Of a DNA stretch of 32,103 bases, positions 7,044 through 15,460 are shown in pieces. The stretch is from assembly GCA_965372355.1 (NCBI GenBank), contig CBDVBZ010000024.1:1-32103 (forward strand), written 5' to 3'. Under the pieces are notes generated by a model. It ran no database searches, was not told the DNA's origin, and saw only the letters and a program-made list of their open reading frames with translations. The translations under genes were made by a program, and so were the position numbers. Numbering within the stretch: the stretch's first letter is position 1; each line of letters opens with the position of its first letter. Source of the stretch: CBDVBZ01 sp965372355. Its GTDB lineage: Bacteria > Krumholzibacteriota > Krumholzibacteriia > WVZY01.

Positions 7044-8723
7044 TCAGGGGATCACGATGACGTCTTTGGTCCCGTCGTCGAACACAAAGACGACGGTGTT
7101 CAGGAAGATACTGTGGCCGACCACGGTTAGGTCGTCCGGATCGCCCTCAAAGCCCCAAAGGAAGTTGCTCTGCGTGCCCGGGCCCAGACCGGCCGCCGGC
7201 TGGTCGACAAACGGAAACACCCTGACGTCCTTCTGCCACGACCCGTAACGGTCCACTCCGTTCGGTGGATCGTTGACGCCGAGGCGCACGGGCCCCACGA
7301 CGGCTTTGTATAGCACGAGTATCTTGTCCGGCGGGATGGCGACGCCTACGGGATTGTTGAACATCCTGGCCGAGGGGTCCACCACGTAGACCTCGTCGTT
7401 GACATCCCACGCACACGAACCGATCCCGATGTCGAGCCCGACGGCCTGGAAGTAGGCGGCTCCGCCGGTGCCGATCCCCAGAACCGCGGCTCCCGATGTT
7501 CGGATCTTGTCCGCCCGGGTTGCTCCCATGACGCCACCACCACCCCAATCGGCGGCATCGTTTCCGGTATCGTGGCCCACGACGATGACATCGAATATGC
7601 TCAGATCGTTCAACATGCCTCCGATCACGGTGTAGGGCAGGATAATTGCGGCGCTCTGCTGCGTGTAGTTGCCGTAGGAATCGATCATCGCTTTGAATTT
7701 GCCGGCGGATTCGAGATCACTTGAGGCACCGTCACCCATGATGTAGGCGATCGTCTGGACTTTCAACGGCTCGTCGCTCGAGTCCTCGAGGCGAAGGCCC
7801 TCGTGTCTCACCGTCACGACATCCGAGAAGGCGGTCGCCGGCGGGATCACGCGGACCTGTAACCGGGTTGGAGAAACATCGGTTATCGTACACATTTGAC
7901 CGAATACGGATGCCTGCACGCTGGGATGATGGAGATCGGCGCCGTAGATGTCGAGCTGGTACTCGACGCCACGCAGAACCTCCTGTGGCGAGATGCTGGA
8001 CACCACCGGTGCACCGCTCACGTGAATCTGCGTCGTGCTCCACTCACTTTTTGCGTAGGTGTTGCGCGCGCCCACACGAATATAGTAGTTGCCGGCCTCC
8101 AGCGAATCCGTTACCGAGGTGTCCGCGACAAATGCTTGACGCGTGATCGGCGAAAAATCAGGGGAGGAACTCACCTGAATGTGGTAATCGCTCGACCCCA
8201 GGATCGGCGGCCACGACACTTCGAACCTCTCGCCATCCCACAGTCCCGGCCAAAGCGGCGGGTTGAGCAGCGGTCTAACCGAAATCGCACCCATTTCGAA
8301 CGGCGCCGCATGGATGCTCACCTGTGTGGGCCGATCGGGCACGACATCGACGTTCTCATCCACTCCGAAGTACACCAGAGAACCGGCCGCGTAGAGCTTG
8401 ACCGCCACACGTTTGTTTTCCTCCGCGATGACGGTGAGGTTTAGCGACACGGTATCCTGGGACGGCGGTATTGCGATGCCCGTTCCGACCTCCGGGGCAT
8501 CCCCGGTGCCGGGGGGATAGACACTGACGTAGATCGAATCGGCGACTCCGAGTGCCTGCTGAAGGGGTTCGGGGGTCTTGCCGTCGCCTTCGATGTCATC
8601 TCCCGCACTGCGGACCAGGGTCAGGCTGACCCTTCCCTGCGTGGCATCGGGAGAGTCAATCAACGAGCATCCGCACAGTAGCAATCCCAAGACGCCAATT
8701 GCCGTGAGTATTCTCGATGTCAT
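7044..8723 (-). CDS. Multidomain lipoprotein: Fn3-like, IPT/TIG and amidotransferase-like domains
   Basis: The start at 8723 is set by GGAGG about 8 nt upstream and by the signal sequence MTSRILTAIGVLGLLLCGC, with lipobox LCG-C at residue 19. A longer in-frame reading to 8873 gives an arginine-rich leader and overlaps the upstream gene, so it was rejected. The 559-residue protein has an N-terminal beta domain (about 28-145), a fibronectin-III-like domain (about 150-237), an IPT/TIG immunoglobulin-like domain (about 238-322) and a C-terminal region (about 325-480). That last region looks like a class I glutamine-amidotransferase/ThuA fold (FDVIVVGHDTG, then GAAVLGIGTGGAAYFQ). The nucleophile-elbow position reads GIGTGG without cysteine, so catalysis is unlikely. 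It is the last gene of the kinase operon. Surface or periplasmic localisation is inferred. Confidence 0.82.
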   Translation of the reverse strand: MTSRILTAIGVLGLLLCGCSLIDSPDATQGRVSLTLVRSAGDDIEGDGKTPEPLQQALGVADSIYVSVYPPGTGDAPEVGTGIAIPPSQDTVSLNLTVIAEENKRVAVKLYAAGSLVYFGVDENVDVVPDRPTQVSIHAAPFEMGAISVRPLLNPPLWPGLWDGERFEVSWPPILGSSDYHIQVSSSPDFSPITRQAFVADTSVTDSLEAGNYYIRVGARNTYAKSEWSTTQIHVSGAPVVSSISPQEVLRGVEYQLDIYGADLHHPSVQASVFGQMCTITDVSPTRLQVRVIPPATAFSDVVTVRHEGLRLEDSSDEPLKVQTIAYIMGDGASSDLESAGKFKAMIDSYGNYTQQSAAIILPYTVIGGMLNDLSIFDVIVVGHDTGNDAADWGGGGVMGATRADKIRTSGAAVLGIGTGGAAYFQAVGLDIGIGSCAWDVNDEVYVVDPSARMFNNPVGVAIPPDKILVLYKAVVGPVRLGVNDPPNGVDRYGSWQKDVRVFPFVDQPAAGLGPGTQSNFLWGFEGDPDDLTVVGHSIFLNTVVFVFDDGTKDVIVIP

Positions 8724-8743
8724 GTCGTTGTCCTCCGTCAAAT

Positions 8744-9376
8744 TTATGGCACGTCGACTTCGATGACGACCGTGCCGGTGGCTCTTGCCGGTGGCGCATC
8801 CTCGTCGCCCCCCGACCCTGCCGCCCCGGCAACAACGATCAGAACCGCCGCCATCGTGGCGTAAAACCACCATTTCTTGTAGAGCGGCTTGCCCGTCTTT
8901 TCCACGACCTCCGCACCCGTTGCAGCGGCCACCGAGGGCTCCGTCTCCGGAACCGATCGGATGATCATCGACGCATATTCCGCTTTGGCCTCATCGTATG
9001 CCGCGATGATGAGCGGCTGGAAGACACTGGGATCGGGCCCCTTGTAAGACGGGTCCATCTCGAACAGCTTGAGATACTGGTCTTTTCCGTTATCGACCGT
9101 CCCGGAGAAGATCAATGATGCGGCGAGATACTCCCGAGCTTCGATAATCTGCGACTGGCTGAGATCGTCCCGGTCTAGAAACGCCCGTAGCTCGGTAATG
9201 GCCCTTTCATAGTCGCCGCGGAAGTAGTATTTGTATTCGATCTTCTTCAAAACATCGGCCGCAGTGTTCGCATAGGCTGCCGATGGCAAAAAACAAGTGA
9301 GCTGAAACGTAATAAAGCACACGAACACGAAGGATGAGAGTATTTTCACCGACGTGTTGCGAAGTAGTGACTGCAT
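8744..9376 (-). CDS. Small TPR-like envelope protein with C-terminal membrane anchor
   Basis: The ATG at 9376 has GGAGG about 7 nt upstream. The product has 210 residues: an N-terminal signal sequence or anchor (10-36, ending SAAYA), then a helical region (37-140) with TPR-like pairs (YYFRGDYERAITELRAFL and EAREYLAASLIFSG). A hydrophobic helix follows at about 168-188 (WWFYATMAAVLIVVAGAAG), and the tail ends TGTVVIEVDVP. That tail resembles the first strand of a PEGA domain cut short by the stop codon. The gene lies between the kinase (43 bp upstream) and the lipoprotein (20 bp downstream), so co-transcription is very likely. A role as a coupling component for the kinase is inference. Confidence 0.8.
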   Translation of the reverse strand: MQSLLRNTSVKILSSFVFVCFITFQLTCFLPSAAYANTAADVLKKIEYKYYFRGDYERAITELRAFLDRDDLSQSQIIEAREYLAASLIFSGTVDNGKDQYLKLFEMDPSYKGPDPSVFQPLIIAAYDEAKAEYASMIIRSVPETEPSVAAATGAEVVEKTGKPLYKKWWFYATMAAVLIVVAGAAGSGGDEDAPPARATGTVVIEVDVP

Positions 9377-9419
9377 GACGTTACCTCCGAGTTCTTTGCG
9401 CTCGGTGATGGGAATCACT

Positions 9420-11522
9420 CTAATCATCTGCTGCCTCGTAGCTGACCGAGGGGTCTCCCCCGACCTCGTACTCGACCACCGTGTTTTCGTCTTCCTTCAC
9501 CGTGATATGGAACTCACGCGAGTCTTCGCCTCTGAACATTTTGCACGACACGGTGTATCGACCGACGGGTATGACGACACCGGTAAAAGGCGGCTGTTCC
9601 TCGAATTTCTTTCCATCGAGGTAAAACTCCCCAACACCGCCCAGAAAATAGACCGACAACTGCCCGTATGCCGGCTTTGGCGGTGGCGTCGCCTTTGGTT
9701 TTGGCTTGGACATTGGCTTGACCTGTATGACAACGGTCTCCGTGGCGTTGGCGACACCATCGGTCCCCTTGACACCGACGCGATGTGTTCCGGCTTGCGA
9801 GGCCGAGGGTGTCCATCGGATGCGGTCCTTGTCGAGCTTCATTCCATCCGGTCCGCCCTCGAGCGCGAAGAAGACCGGTTGGCCGATTTGACTGGCCGCC
9901 TGCAGCTTGATGTCGACCGGTTTCCCGACGACCGTGGATCGTTTCGCCGGTTTCTCGAACGAGAGTTCCACCGGCTTGTCGACAACCTGAACCAGCGTCC
10001 GTGCCGTACCAACCTGACCGCCGTCTTCAACAAAGAACTCGATTGCGTGTTCGCCCGCCTGTTCGTAGCCAACCGTCCACTTGAAATCACCGGCTGGTGA
10101 CAAGTCGGCGCCGGCGGGCAGGTTCTCTCCGCGGACGAGCACCGAATCGCCGGCAGCCCCAGTCACGGTCAGGCTGAATTCGATCGTCTCGCCTTCGGTG
10201 ACAGTCAAACGTGACGGCGATGACAACACGGGAGCGCCATCGTCCCCGTTTTCGAGCCGATTCCACATCCACCATCCACCGAGCACGAGACCCGTCAACA
10301 GAACCACAGTGACGGCGCCGGTGAACCACGGCCAGAACATCGAGGCCTTGCTCCTGCCGGGTTGCGGGCGGCGCCTCTTCTCTTTTTTGCTGTTTGTCTT
10401 GCGCCGAGTCACGCTGGCCGAGCCCCGGCCGCCCGCCGCTTCGATCGTGACGGTCGGATCACCCTGGCCGCGCTCCGACATGATTCTTGCGAGGTGCTTG
10501 CGCGCGCGCTCGTTGGAGGGATCGAGGTAGAGAATACGTTTGAACTCCTGCATCGCCTCCGTCAGGTGCGTGTTACCCTTTTGCATGTAGTAGGTACCCT
10601 GTGACAGACACCGGGCGATCATCTTGTCATTGAACGCCCTTGCGTAACCGGCCGGGTCCTCTATGTACTTTTGTAGCCGGCGTCGATCCCTCTTGATCTC
10701 GAAGGTTTCCATGGCCTCTTCTAGATCCGAGATCACTTCGTTGATATCCTGGTAACGTTTGGAGGTGTTCTTCTCGAGCATCCTGCCCACAATCGTCTCG
10801 AAGTCGGGCCGTATAAGGGGATTGTCGTGAGACAAGGGTGGCACATCGTACGTCTGGATCTTCTCGATCACCTCCGAGTACGAGCTTCCCTCGAACGGGC
10901 GCTTGCGGCAGAGCATCTCGAACGCGACGACGCCCAGCGAGAAGATATCGCTCTGCGTGCCCACGGCGTCGCCGGCCGCCTGCTCGGGCGACATGTACGC
11001 GGGTGTACCGAGGACCTGGCCCGGCTGTGTCACGACGGTCATCGTGTCCGATTTCTTGGCGAGCCCAAAGTCCGCAATCTTGATCCCACCCTGATTTGTG
11101 TAGATGATGTTTGCCGGTTTGATATCGCGGTGCACGATACCTTTTGCATGCGCAGCTTCGAGTCCAAGGCAAACATCGAGCAGAACGGCAACCGCGATGT
11201 CCAGCGGGATGGCTGCGTCGCCCTTGAGCAGATCGGCGAGCGTTGCGCCTTCGTAGAACTCCATCACGATGTAGTAACAGTCATCCGCCCCGCCAAAGTC
11301 GACGACGTTGACGATGTTTTCGTGCTGCACTTGTGCTGCGGATTTGGCCTCACGTTGGAAGCGATCGATGAAACTCGTATCGCTCGCCAGATACGGAAAC
11401 AGGACTTTGATCGCGACGACTTTGTCGATGGAGATCTTTCGCGCCCGGTACACGGCCGCCATGCCGCCGACAGCGATCTGCTCGAAGGAGTCGTAACCGT
11501 CTATTTTGATTTCCATTGCCAT
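9420..11522 (-). CDS. Transmembrane Ser/Thr protein kinase with Ig-like and PEGA ectodomain
   Basis: This is a 700-residue PknB-type receptor kinase. The kinase domain (about 9-275) has Lys39 (VVAIKVL), a catalytic loop HRDIKPAN (131-138), DFG (151-153) and GTPAYMSPE (172-180), so it should be active. The glycine loop reads IAVGGMAAVY, lacking the usual first Gly. Residues about 300-350 look like a TPR pair. A basic stretch (372-391) precedes one transmembrane helix (395-420). Outside lie two cadherin/He_PIG-like Ig domains (about 430-515 and 516-602), a Pro/Lys linker and a PEGA domain (about 620-688). The start is uncertain. The ATG codons at 11522 and 11516 both fit the domain edge but lack a good Shine-Dalgarno sequence. 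The frame is open to 11792, but that extension looks non-coding. It is the first gene of an operon with 8744-9376 and 7044-8723. Confidence 0.93.
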   Translation of the reverse strand: MAMEIKIDGYDSFEQIAVGGMAAVYRARKISIDKVVAIKVLFPYLASDTSFIDRFQREAKSAAQVQHENIVNVVDFGGADDCYYIVMEFYEGATLADLLKGDAAIPLDIAVAVLLDVCLGLEAAHAKGIVHRDIKPANIIYTNQGGIKIADFGLAKKSDTMTVVTQPGQVLGTPAYMSPEQAAGDAVGTQSDIFSLGVVAFEMLCRKRPFEGSSYSEVIEKIQTYDVPPLSHDNPLIRPDFETIVGRMLEKNTSKRYQDINEVISDLEEAMETFEIKRDRRRLQKYIEDPAGYARAFNDKMIARCLSQGTYYMQKGNTHLTEAMQEFKRILYLDPSNERARKHLARIMSERGQGDPTVTIEAAGGRGSASVTRRKTNSKKEKRRRPQPGRSKASMFWPWFTGAVTVVLLTGLVLGGWWMWNRLENGDDGAPVLSSPSRLTVTEGETIEFSLTVTGAAGDSVLVRGENLPAGADLSPAGDFKWTVGYEQAGEHAIEFFVEDGGQVGTARTLVQVVDKPVELSFEKPAKRSTVVGKPVDIKLQAASQIGQPVFFALEGGPDGMKLDKDRIRWTPSASQAGTHRVGVKGTDGVANATETVVIQVKPMSKPKPKATPPPKPAYGQLSVYFLGGVGEFYLDGKKFEEQPPFTGVVIPVGRYTVSCKMFRGEDSREFHITVKEDENTVVEYEVGGDPSVSYEAADD

Positions 11523-11832
11523 TTGCAAAACCGTGCGCGCATGGCTGCCCGCACACCTGACGCGGCAGCCCCAAGTGGTGTGTTGACCATAGGTTGCCAA
11601 CCCATTCCCCTCGCAAAGGTGGCTACATGCAATATTCAAGCCACCGGTCGAACCTCCGTATCTAGTTGTGAGATAGGGATATGGAATGACAAGGCGCAAA
11701 GTGCCTTTGGGAATCCGGCGACCCAATCCGCGCCCGACGAGACTTTTTGCTTGAGCAATCGGGACGCGCGTTGGTATAACTTCCCGAACCACCCCACACT
11801 GCGCACGCTTGTGTGTCTGGAAGGAGCATCCG
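11523..11832. other. Divergent intergenic region, kinase / outer membrane protein
   Basis: This roughly 310-bp region contains the plus-strand promoter at 11751-11780 and presumably the kinase promoter, for which I found no convincing -35/-10 pair. The kinase reading frame stays open through most of it, but the translated residues are unlike any family I know. Confidence 0.45.
11751..11780 (+). promoter_or_regulatory. Sigma70-type promoter of the outer membrane protein gene
   Basis: TTGAGC (11751-11756) and TATAAC (11775-11780) are separated by 18 bp. Transcription would begin near 11787, about 45 nt before the TTG start at 11833. Confidence 0.55.
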
Positions 11833-12453
11833 TTGAAACTCGTCCCAATCCTGTCAGCGATCCTGCTGCTGATCTTCTGCTCATCGTCCCACGCCCAGGT
11901 GTTCTACCAGTACACCGACGCGACGACCGTCGAACCCGGTCATTTTGACGTGGGAACGTATATGTCGGGGGGCGAGGACTTGTTTCGATTGGGTGGTTTC
12001 GGCCGGCTGGGGATCGCGCGCTACTGGGACGTGGGTTTCGAGGTTCTGGTCGAAAACTTCAGCGGCGACTGGAGAGGGGGCGCCGGTGGAGATTTGAGAT
12101 ACCAGCTTCTGCCTACAACCTCAAAGCTCCCCTTTGACCTCTCCGCCGATGTGGGTTTTGGATTTTCTTCCGGTTCCAACATCAAGATCTACAACGCACC
12201 GCTTGGTGTGATCATCAGCAGCCCGCTAAAGACGGATGGCGGCACCGTGATCAAACCGTTTCTCGGCGTCTACGCGGTGTTCGTGCGGACAAAGACCACG
12301 CCCGCGGGGTTGCCCGACGTCACCAAAAACGACGTCGAGGCGATGCTTCGTGGGGGTGCGAGCGTTGGTCTGACAGAGAACCTGGAGATCTTCGGCACAC
12401 TGCAACTGGGCCCGCAAGACCTTGCCTCGCTCGGAATAAACTATCGTCTGTAA
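11833..12453 (+). CDS. Small outer membrane beta-barrel-like protein
   Basis: I propose the TTG at 11833 as the start: AAGGAG is at 11821-11826 with a 6-nt spacer, and translation from there gives a clean signal peptide MKLVPILSAILLLIFCSSSHA-Q. The longer frame from 11809 adds eight residues that include the binding site itself. The mature part (about 185 residues) is rich in Gly and aromatics, with alternating beta strands and a C-terminal SLGINYRL. This is typical of an outer membrane beta-barrel of eight or so strands, though no named family is recognised. Its stop is 6 bp from the convergent PP2C gene. Its function (pore, adhesin or structural) cannot be told. Confidence 0.77.
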   Translation: MKLVPILSAILLLIFCSSSHAQVFYQYTDATTVEPGHFDVGTYMSGGEDLFRLGGFGRLGIARYWDVGFEVLVENFSGDWRGGAGGDLRYQLLPTTSKLPFDLSADVGFGFSSGSNIKIYNAPLGVIISSPLKTDGGTVIKPFLGVYAVFVRTKTTPAGLPDVTKNDVEAMLRGGASVGLTENLEIFGTLQLGPQDLASLGINYRL

Positions 12454-12459
12454 TGGTTA

Positions 12460-13206
12460 TTAAACGATCTTGACGATCTGCACGCTGATGTTGTCTTTGC
12501 CGCCGTTCGCGTTCGCCAGATCAACCAGCGCCTGACAGGCTTCTGCCGGCTCATGAGCACCGACGATGCGCTTGATCTCTTCGTCCGGCACCATCGATGT
12601 CAGACCATCCGAGCACAACAGAAACACATCACCATCGGCAATCGCGTAGGGCGTCGAAGGAAAATCCGGCGCGAGATCCTGGTGGGTCCCAAGGGAACGT
12701 GTAATGACATTTCGCTTGGGGTGATGCTGGGCGTCCTCTCTCGACAGGATACCCGACCGGACCATCTCGCCAACAAGCGAATGATCCTCGGTCAGCTGAA
12801 ACAGGTCGCCGTTGCGAAGCACATACGCTCTCGAGTCACCGACATGGGCAAAAAATGCCTCCGTCCCGCGGACGACCATCGTCGTGCAGGTGGTACCCAT
12901 ACCGAAGAGGTCGGCATCGCTCGTGGCTTTCTGGAAGATCCTCTTGTTGGCCTCGACAAAACACTCGCCGAGAATCGCGGTGGGGCCCGGCCCATCCACT
13001 GTATAGTAAAGGGAGACAACGGCTTCCACGGCGAGCTTGCTGGCGATCTCTCCCCCGCGGTGTCCACCCATACCGTCGGCGACGACGAAGATCGTCCCCC
13101 TCTCGGCCAGCTGCTTCTCGTCGTCGGGCTGATGGCGCCCGACGGAATCCTCGTTCTTCATGCGAACCTGGCCGATGTCGCTCAATGATGCAAACTCTAG
13201 TTTCAC
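12460..13206 (-). CDS. prpC: PP2C-family Ser/Thr protein phosphatase
   Basis: This 248-residue soluble phosphatase is of the PrpC/Stp1 type. It removes phosphate from phospho-Ser/Thr using two Mn/Mg ions. The PPM motifs are all present: the SDIGQVRMKNEDS opening (9-21), VVADGMGGHRGGEIAS (41-56) with metal-binding Asp44-Gly45, GMGTTCTTMVV, FAHVGDSRAYVLR, LLCSDGLTSMV and the terminal GGKDNIS. The length is typical for the bacterial family. Translation appears to start at GTG (13206) after AGAGG. It is the obvious counterpart of the kinase at 9420-11522, although the two genes are separated by a small outer membrane protein gene on the other strand. The symbol is by family only. Confidence 0.93.
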   Translation of the reverse strand: MKLEFASLSDIGQVRMKNEDSVGRHQPDDEKQLAERGTIFVVADGMGGHRGGEIASKLAVEAVVSLYYTVDGPGPTAILGECFVEANKRIFQKATSDADLFGMGTTCTTMVVRGTEAFFAHVGDSRAYVLRNGDLFQLTEDHSLVGEMVRSGILSREDAQHHPKRNVITRSLGTHQDLAPDFPSTPYAIADGDVFLLCSDGLTSMVPDEEIKRIVGAHEPAEACQALVDLANANGGKDNISVQIVKIV

Positions 13207-13327
13207 AAAACCTCTCTAGACAAGCCCAGTCCCACGTCACTCTATCGTTTCGCTGATCCCCCAGTCAAGCGATTTGCACCACTCCAATCGCCCGTTTCTA
13301 TATCCGGGCTCAAAATGTGTCGAAAAA

Positions 13328-13357
13328 TTGTTGCGAACTGGAAATCTGGCATATTTT
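13328..13357 (+). promoter_or_regulatory. Possible promoter of the coiled-coil FHA gene
   Basis: TTGTTG (13328-13333) and TATTTT (13352-13357) are separated by 18 bp in the 288-bp region between the PP2C and FHA genes. Both hexamers are imperfect, so this is a weak candidate. I see no other structure in that gap. Confidence 0.3.
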
Positions 13358-13494
13358 ACGCAAAAGACACGCCTGGAGTGGTTTCATTCAACCCATTAGG
13401 TCACGTCGGGCGCTCGAAAACGGGCAAAACGACAGACATCCCTGGAAAAGCGTCAACGAATCCTGACGCCTGATGTTCGTCAAGGAGAGCTGAA

Positions 13495-14616
13495 ATGTCG
13501 AAGAAAATGGACAACGAATGGGCAAAGACGTTCGAGAGTTACCGTGAACTCGTGCAGCGGCGGACTCAGCTCGAGGACATGTTAGGAAAAGCCGAGGCGG
13601 AGAAGACTTCCGTCAAAGCGGACATCTACGACCGAGTCTGCAAAGACTATCAAAGCGCCCTCGACGAGGTGTCCAGGGATCTGAGCCCACTCCAGACCAA
13701 GATCGAAGATTCACGGCGGAGATGGCTGACGGAATTCGAAGAAATCGAACGCGGGGTGCGGGCAGTCGAGGAGAAGCTCGAGGAGGCCGAGTTTCGTCAT
13801 AAGGTCGGCGAATACGACGAGCACAGGTACTCGGGGCTCGAGAGCCCGCTAAAGAAGAAGCTCGAGGATTTGTCAGAGACACGCAGCGACCTGAAAGCCA
13901 GACTCGACGAGTTCGATGCACTCACCAACGATATGTCCATCGACGAGAGCGCCCCGACCGAAGTCGCTTCGGACGCAGGGGGCGAACACGAGCAGTTTGA
14001 GCCGCTGGATGTGGATGCCACCGAGTCGGTGACGCAACCGGCGGCGCAGCACGCGTGGTTGTCCGACGCCGCCAACAAGACCGAGAAGGAACCCGCTGCG
14101 GAGAAAAGCCGGACGGACGATGACGAGCTGATCGACCTGAGGGAATGGCCCCGCGAGTTCCGGGACGACAACACGGACAGACGGAGCCGGGCAGACACGC
14201 AAAGGGAGGAGCCCACCGTTGCCACCGAGGATGGCGACGCCTTCTCCGATCTTGCGGATCCGCTTGTTCAAACGACCGAGGATGATCAAACGGCCGATGA
14301 GGGCGACAGAGAGGAAATCCCGGCCGCGTTTCCGATACTCATCATCACGAAGGGGCCCGGCGCCGGCAAGAAGCTGCCGCTCGTCCCAATGACCATGACA
14401 CTGGGGCGTGAACACGACAACAATATCGAGCTAAAGGACGAGGACGTTGCCCGATATCACGCACGGATCTCTTACAAGAGCGGGTCGTATCTTCTGCAAG
14501 ACCTGGAAAGCTCGTCCGGCACCTGGTTGAACGACGAGAAGATCACCGAAGCGACGCTCCAACACGGGGACAAGCTGAGGGTTGGCGCAACCGAAATGAT
14601 GGTCGATTTCGAGTAG
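13495..14616 (+). CDS. Coiled-coil protein with C-terminal FHA domain
   Basis: This 373-residue cytoplasmic protein starts at an ATG with AAGGAGAG about 6 nt upstream. Residues about 10-145 are a strongly charged heptad region, rich in Glu, Lys, Arg and Leu, so probably a dimeric coiled coil. Residues 150-275 are an acidic, Thr/Ser/Asp-rich linker that looks disordered and has many Thr residues a kinase could modify. Residues about 280-373 are an FHA domain: LGREHDNN, the ARYHARI His and SSGTWLN. The last motif has Ser in place of the usual Asn of NGT, so phosphothreonine binding may be altered. It resembles FHA adaptors that work with PknB-type kinases. The stop sits one base from the convergent batE stop. 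Partner is inference. Confidence 0.87.
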   Translation: MSKKMDNEWAKTFESYRELVQRRTQLEDMLGKAEAEKTSVKADIYDRVCKDYQSALDEVSRDLSPLQTKIEDSRRRWLTEFEEIERGVRAVEEKLEEAEFRHKVGEYDEHRYSGLESPLKKKLEDLSETRSDLKARLDEFDALTNDMSIDESAPTEVASDAGGEHEQFEPLDVDATESVTQPAAQHAWLSDAANKTEKEPAAEKSRTDDDELIDLREWPREFRDDNTDRRSRADTQREEPTVATEDGDAFSDLADPLVQTTEDDQTADEGDREEIPAAFPILIITKGPGAGKKLPLVPMTMTLGREHDNNIELKDEDVARYHARISYKSGSYLLQDLESSSGTWLNDEKITEATLQHGDKLRVGATEMMVDFE

Positions 14617-14617
14617 G

Positions 14618-15460
14618 CTAGACTTTTTCGATCGACTCCGTCGCGACCCACCCCGACATACCTCCCGGCAGCGCGATCTTTGTCCACCCGGCACGACGGT
14701 CACTGATCGTGACCATTGTGCCTTCGTGCACTTTGAACTGAAGAGTCGCGTCGCCCGTCGGGCTACTGAACACCGCGACTTCCTCCGCGAGGACAACACC
14801 TTCGCTTCGGTCTACGGCCAGCTTCCGGTACGAGGATATTCCCGATGTGGCCAGCAGTATGGCCGCGATCCCGATGGCGACGAGCAGATCCTGCGCGAGT
14901 GTCAACCCAATCAGACGGCCGGGTGACAGGATCGATATTCTGCGGTAGGCGGCGGCAATGATCCGCGTATTTCTGAAAACAAAGACAATCGTGAGGAGAC
15001 ACAGCAGGATGTAGGATGCCGATGCAAACACCAGCATCTCCGGCGTACTCAGATTGTTGTGGAGCCAGATAAGCCCTTTGACGAGACGATTCTGCTGTTT
15101 GACGAACTGTTTGTCGCGTAGCTGCGACCTCACCAGCCCCAGATTCTCCTTTGTTTCATCGCTTCTGGGCTGGATACGCAGTGCCCGTACATAGAAGAGC
15201 ACCGCGTGGCCAAGCTCGTTGTTCTTGTAGTAGGCGTTGCCGAGGTTGTAGTAGAGGTCCCCGTTCACCACACCGGCGTCGGTGAGCCGCCGGTACGCCT
15301 CGACGGCTGCGAGATAGTCCCCCGCCTCATAGGATGTGTTGCCTGCCCGAAACACCTCGGCCGGATCGTCCACCACGCTCTGGGCGGCCGCCCACACCGC
15401 ACCGGCAACGAGAACCCAGGGGATTATTCCCCACATCAGAACGCGTGCTCGACGTCTCAT
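14618..15460 (-). CDS. batE: BatE-like protein: TPR, two membrane helices and SH3-like domain
   Basis: This is the last gene of the moxR-bat operon. The roughly 280-residue product starts at ATG 15460, which shares its A with the batD stop (TGATG); AGAGG is 8 nt upstream. A GTG at 15463 is an alternative. An N-terminal signal or anchor (VLMWGIIPWVLVAGAVWAAA) leads to TPRs (about 35-115: AGNTSYEAGDYLAAVEAYRR, then YYNLGNAYYKNNELGHAV). Two transmembrane helices follow (about 138-160 and 185-205), then a C-terminal SH3b-like domain (about 212-280, ending GGMSGWVATESIEKV). BatE proteins combine exactly these parts. Their role in an envelope VWA complex is inferred from the operon. The operon carries no visible terminator because the convergent FHA gene ends one base away. 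Confidence 0.86.
   Translation of the reverse strand: MRRRARVLMWGIIPWVLVAGAVWAAAQSVVDDPAEVFRAGNTSYEAGDYLAAVEAYRRLTDAGVVNGDLYYNLGNAYYKNNELGHAVLFYVRALRIQPRSDETKENLGLVRSQLRDKQFVKQQNRLVKGLIWLHNNLSTPEMLVFASASYILLCLLTIVFVFRNTRIIAAAYRRISILSPGRLIGLTLAQDLLVAIGIAAILLATSGISSYRKLAVDRSEGVVLAEEVAVFSSPTGDATLQFKVHEGTMVTISDRRAGWTKIALPGGMSGWVATESIEKV

Noticed and set aside
8724..8873. Upstream extension of the multidomain lipoprotein
   Set aside because: It is Arg/Gly-rich, overlaps the preceding gene in another frame and would bury the signal peptide. The start at 8723 has a strong binding site.
11523..11792. N-terminal extension of the kinase by 90 residues
   Set aside because: The residues before the kinase domain are of odd composition, match no family, and occupy the promoter region of the divergent gene.
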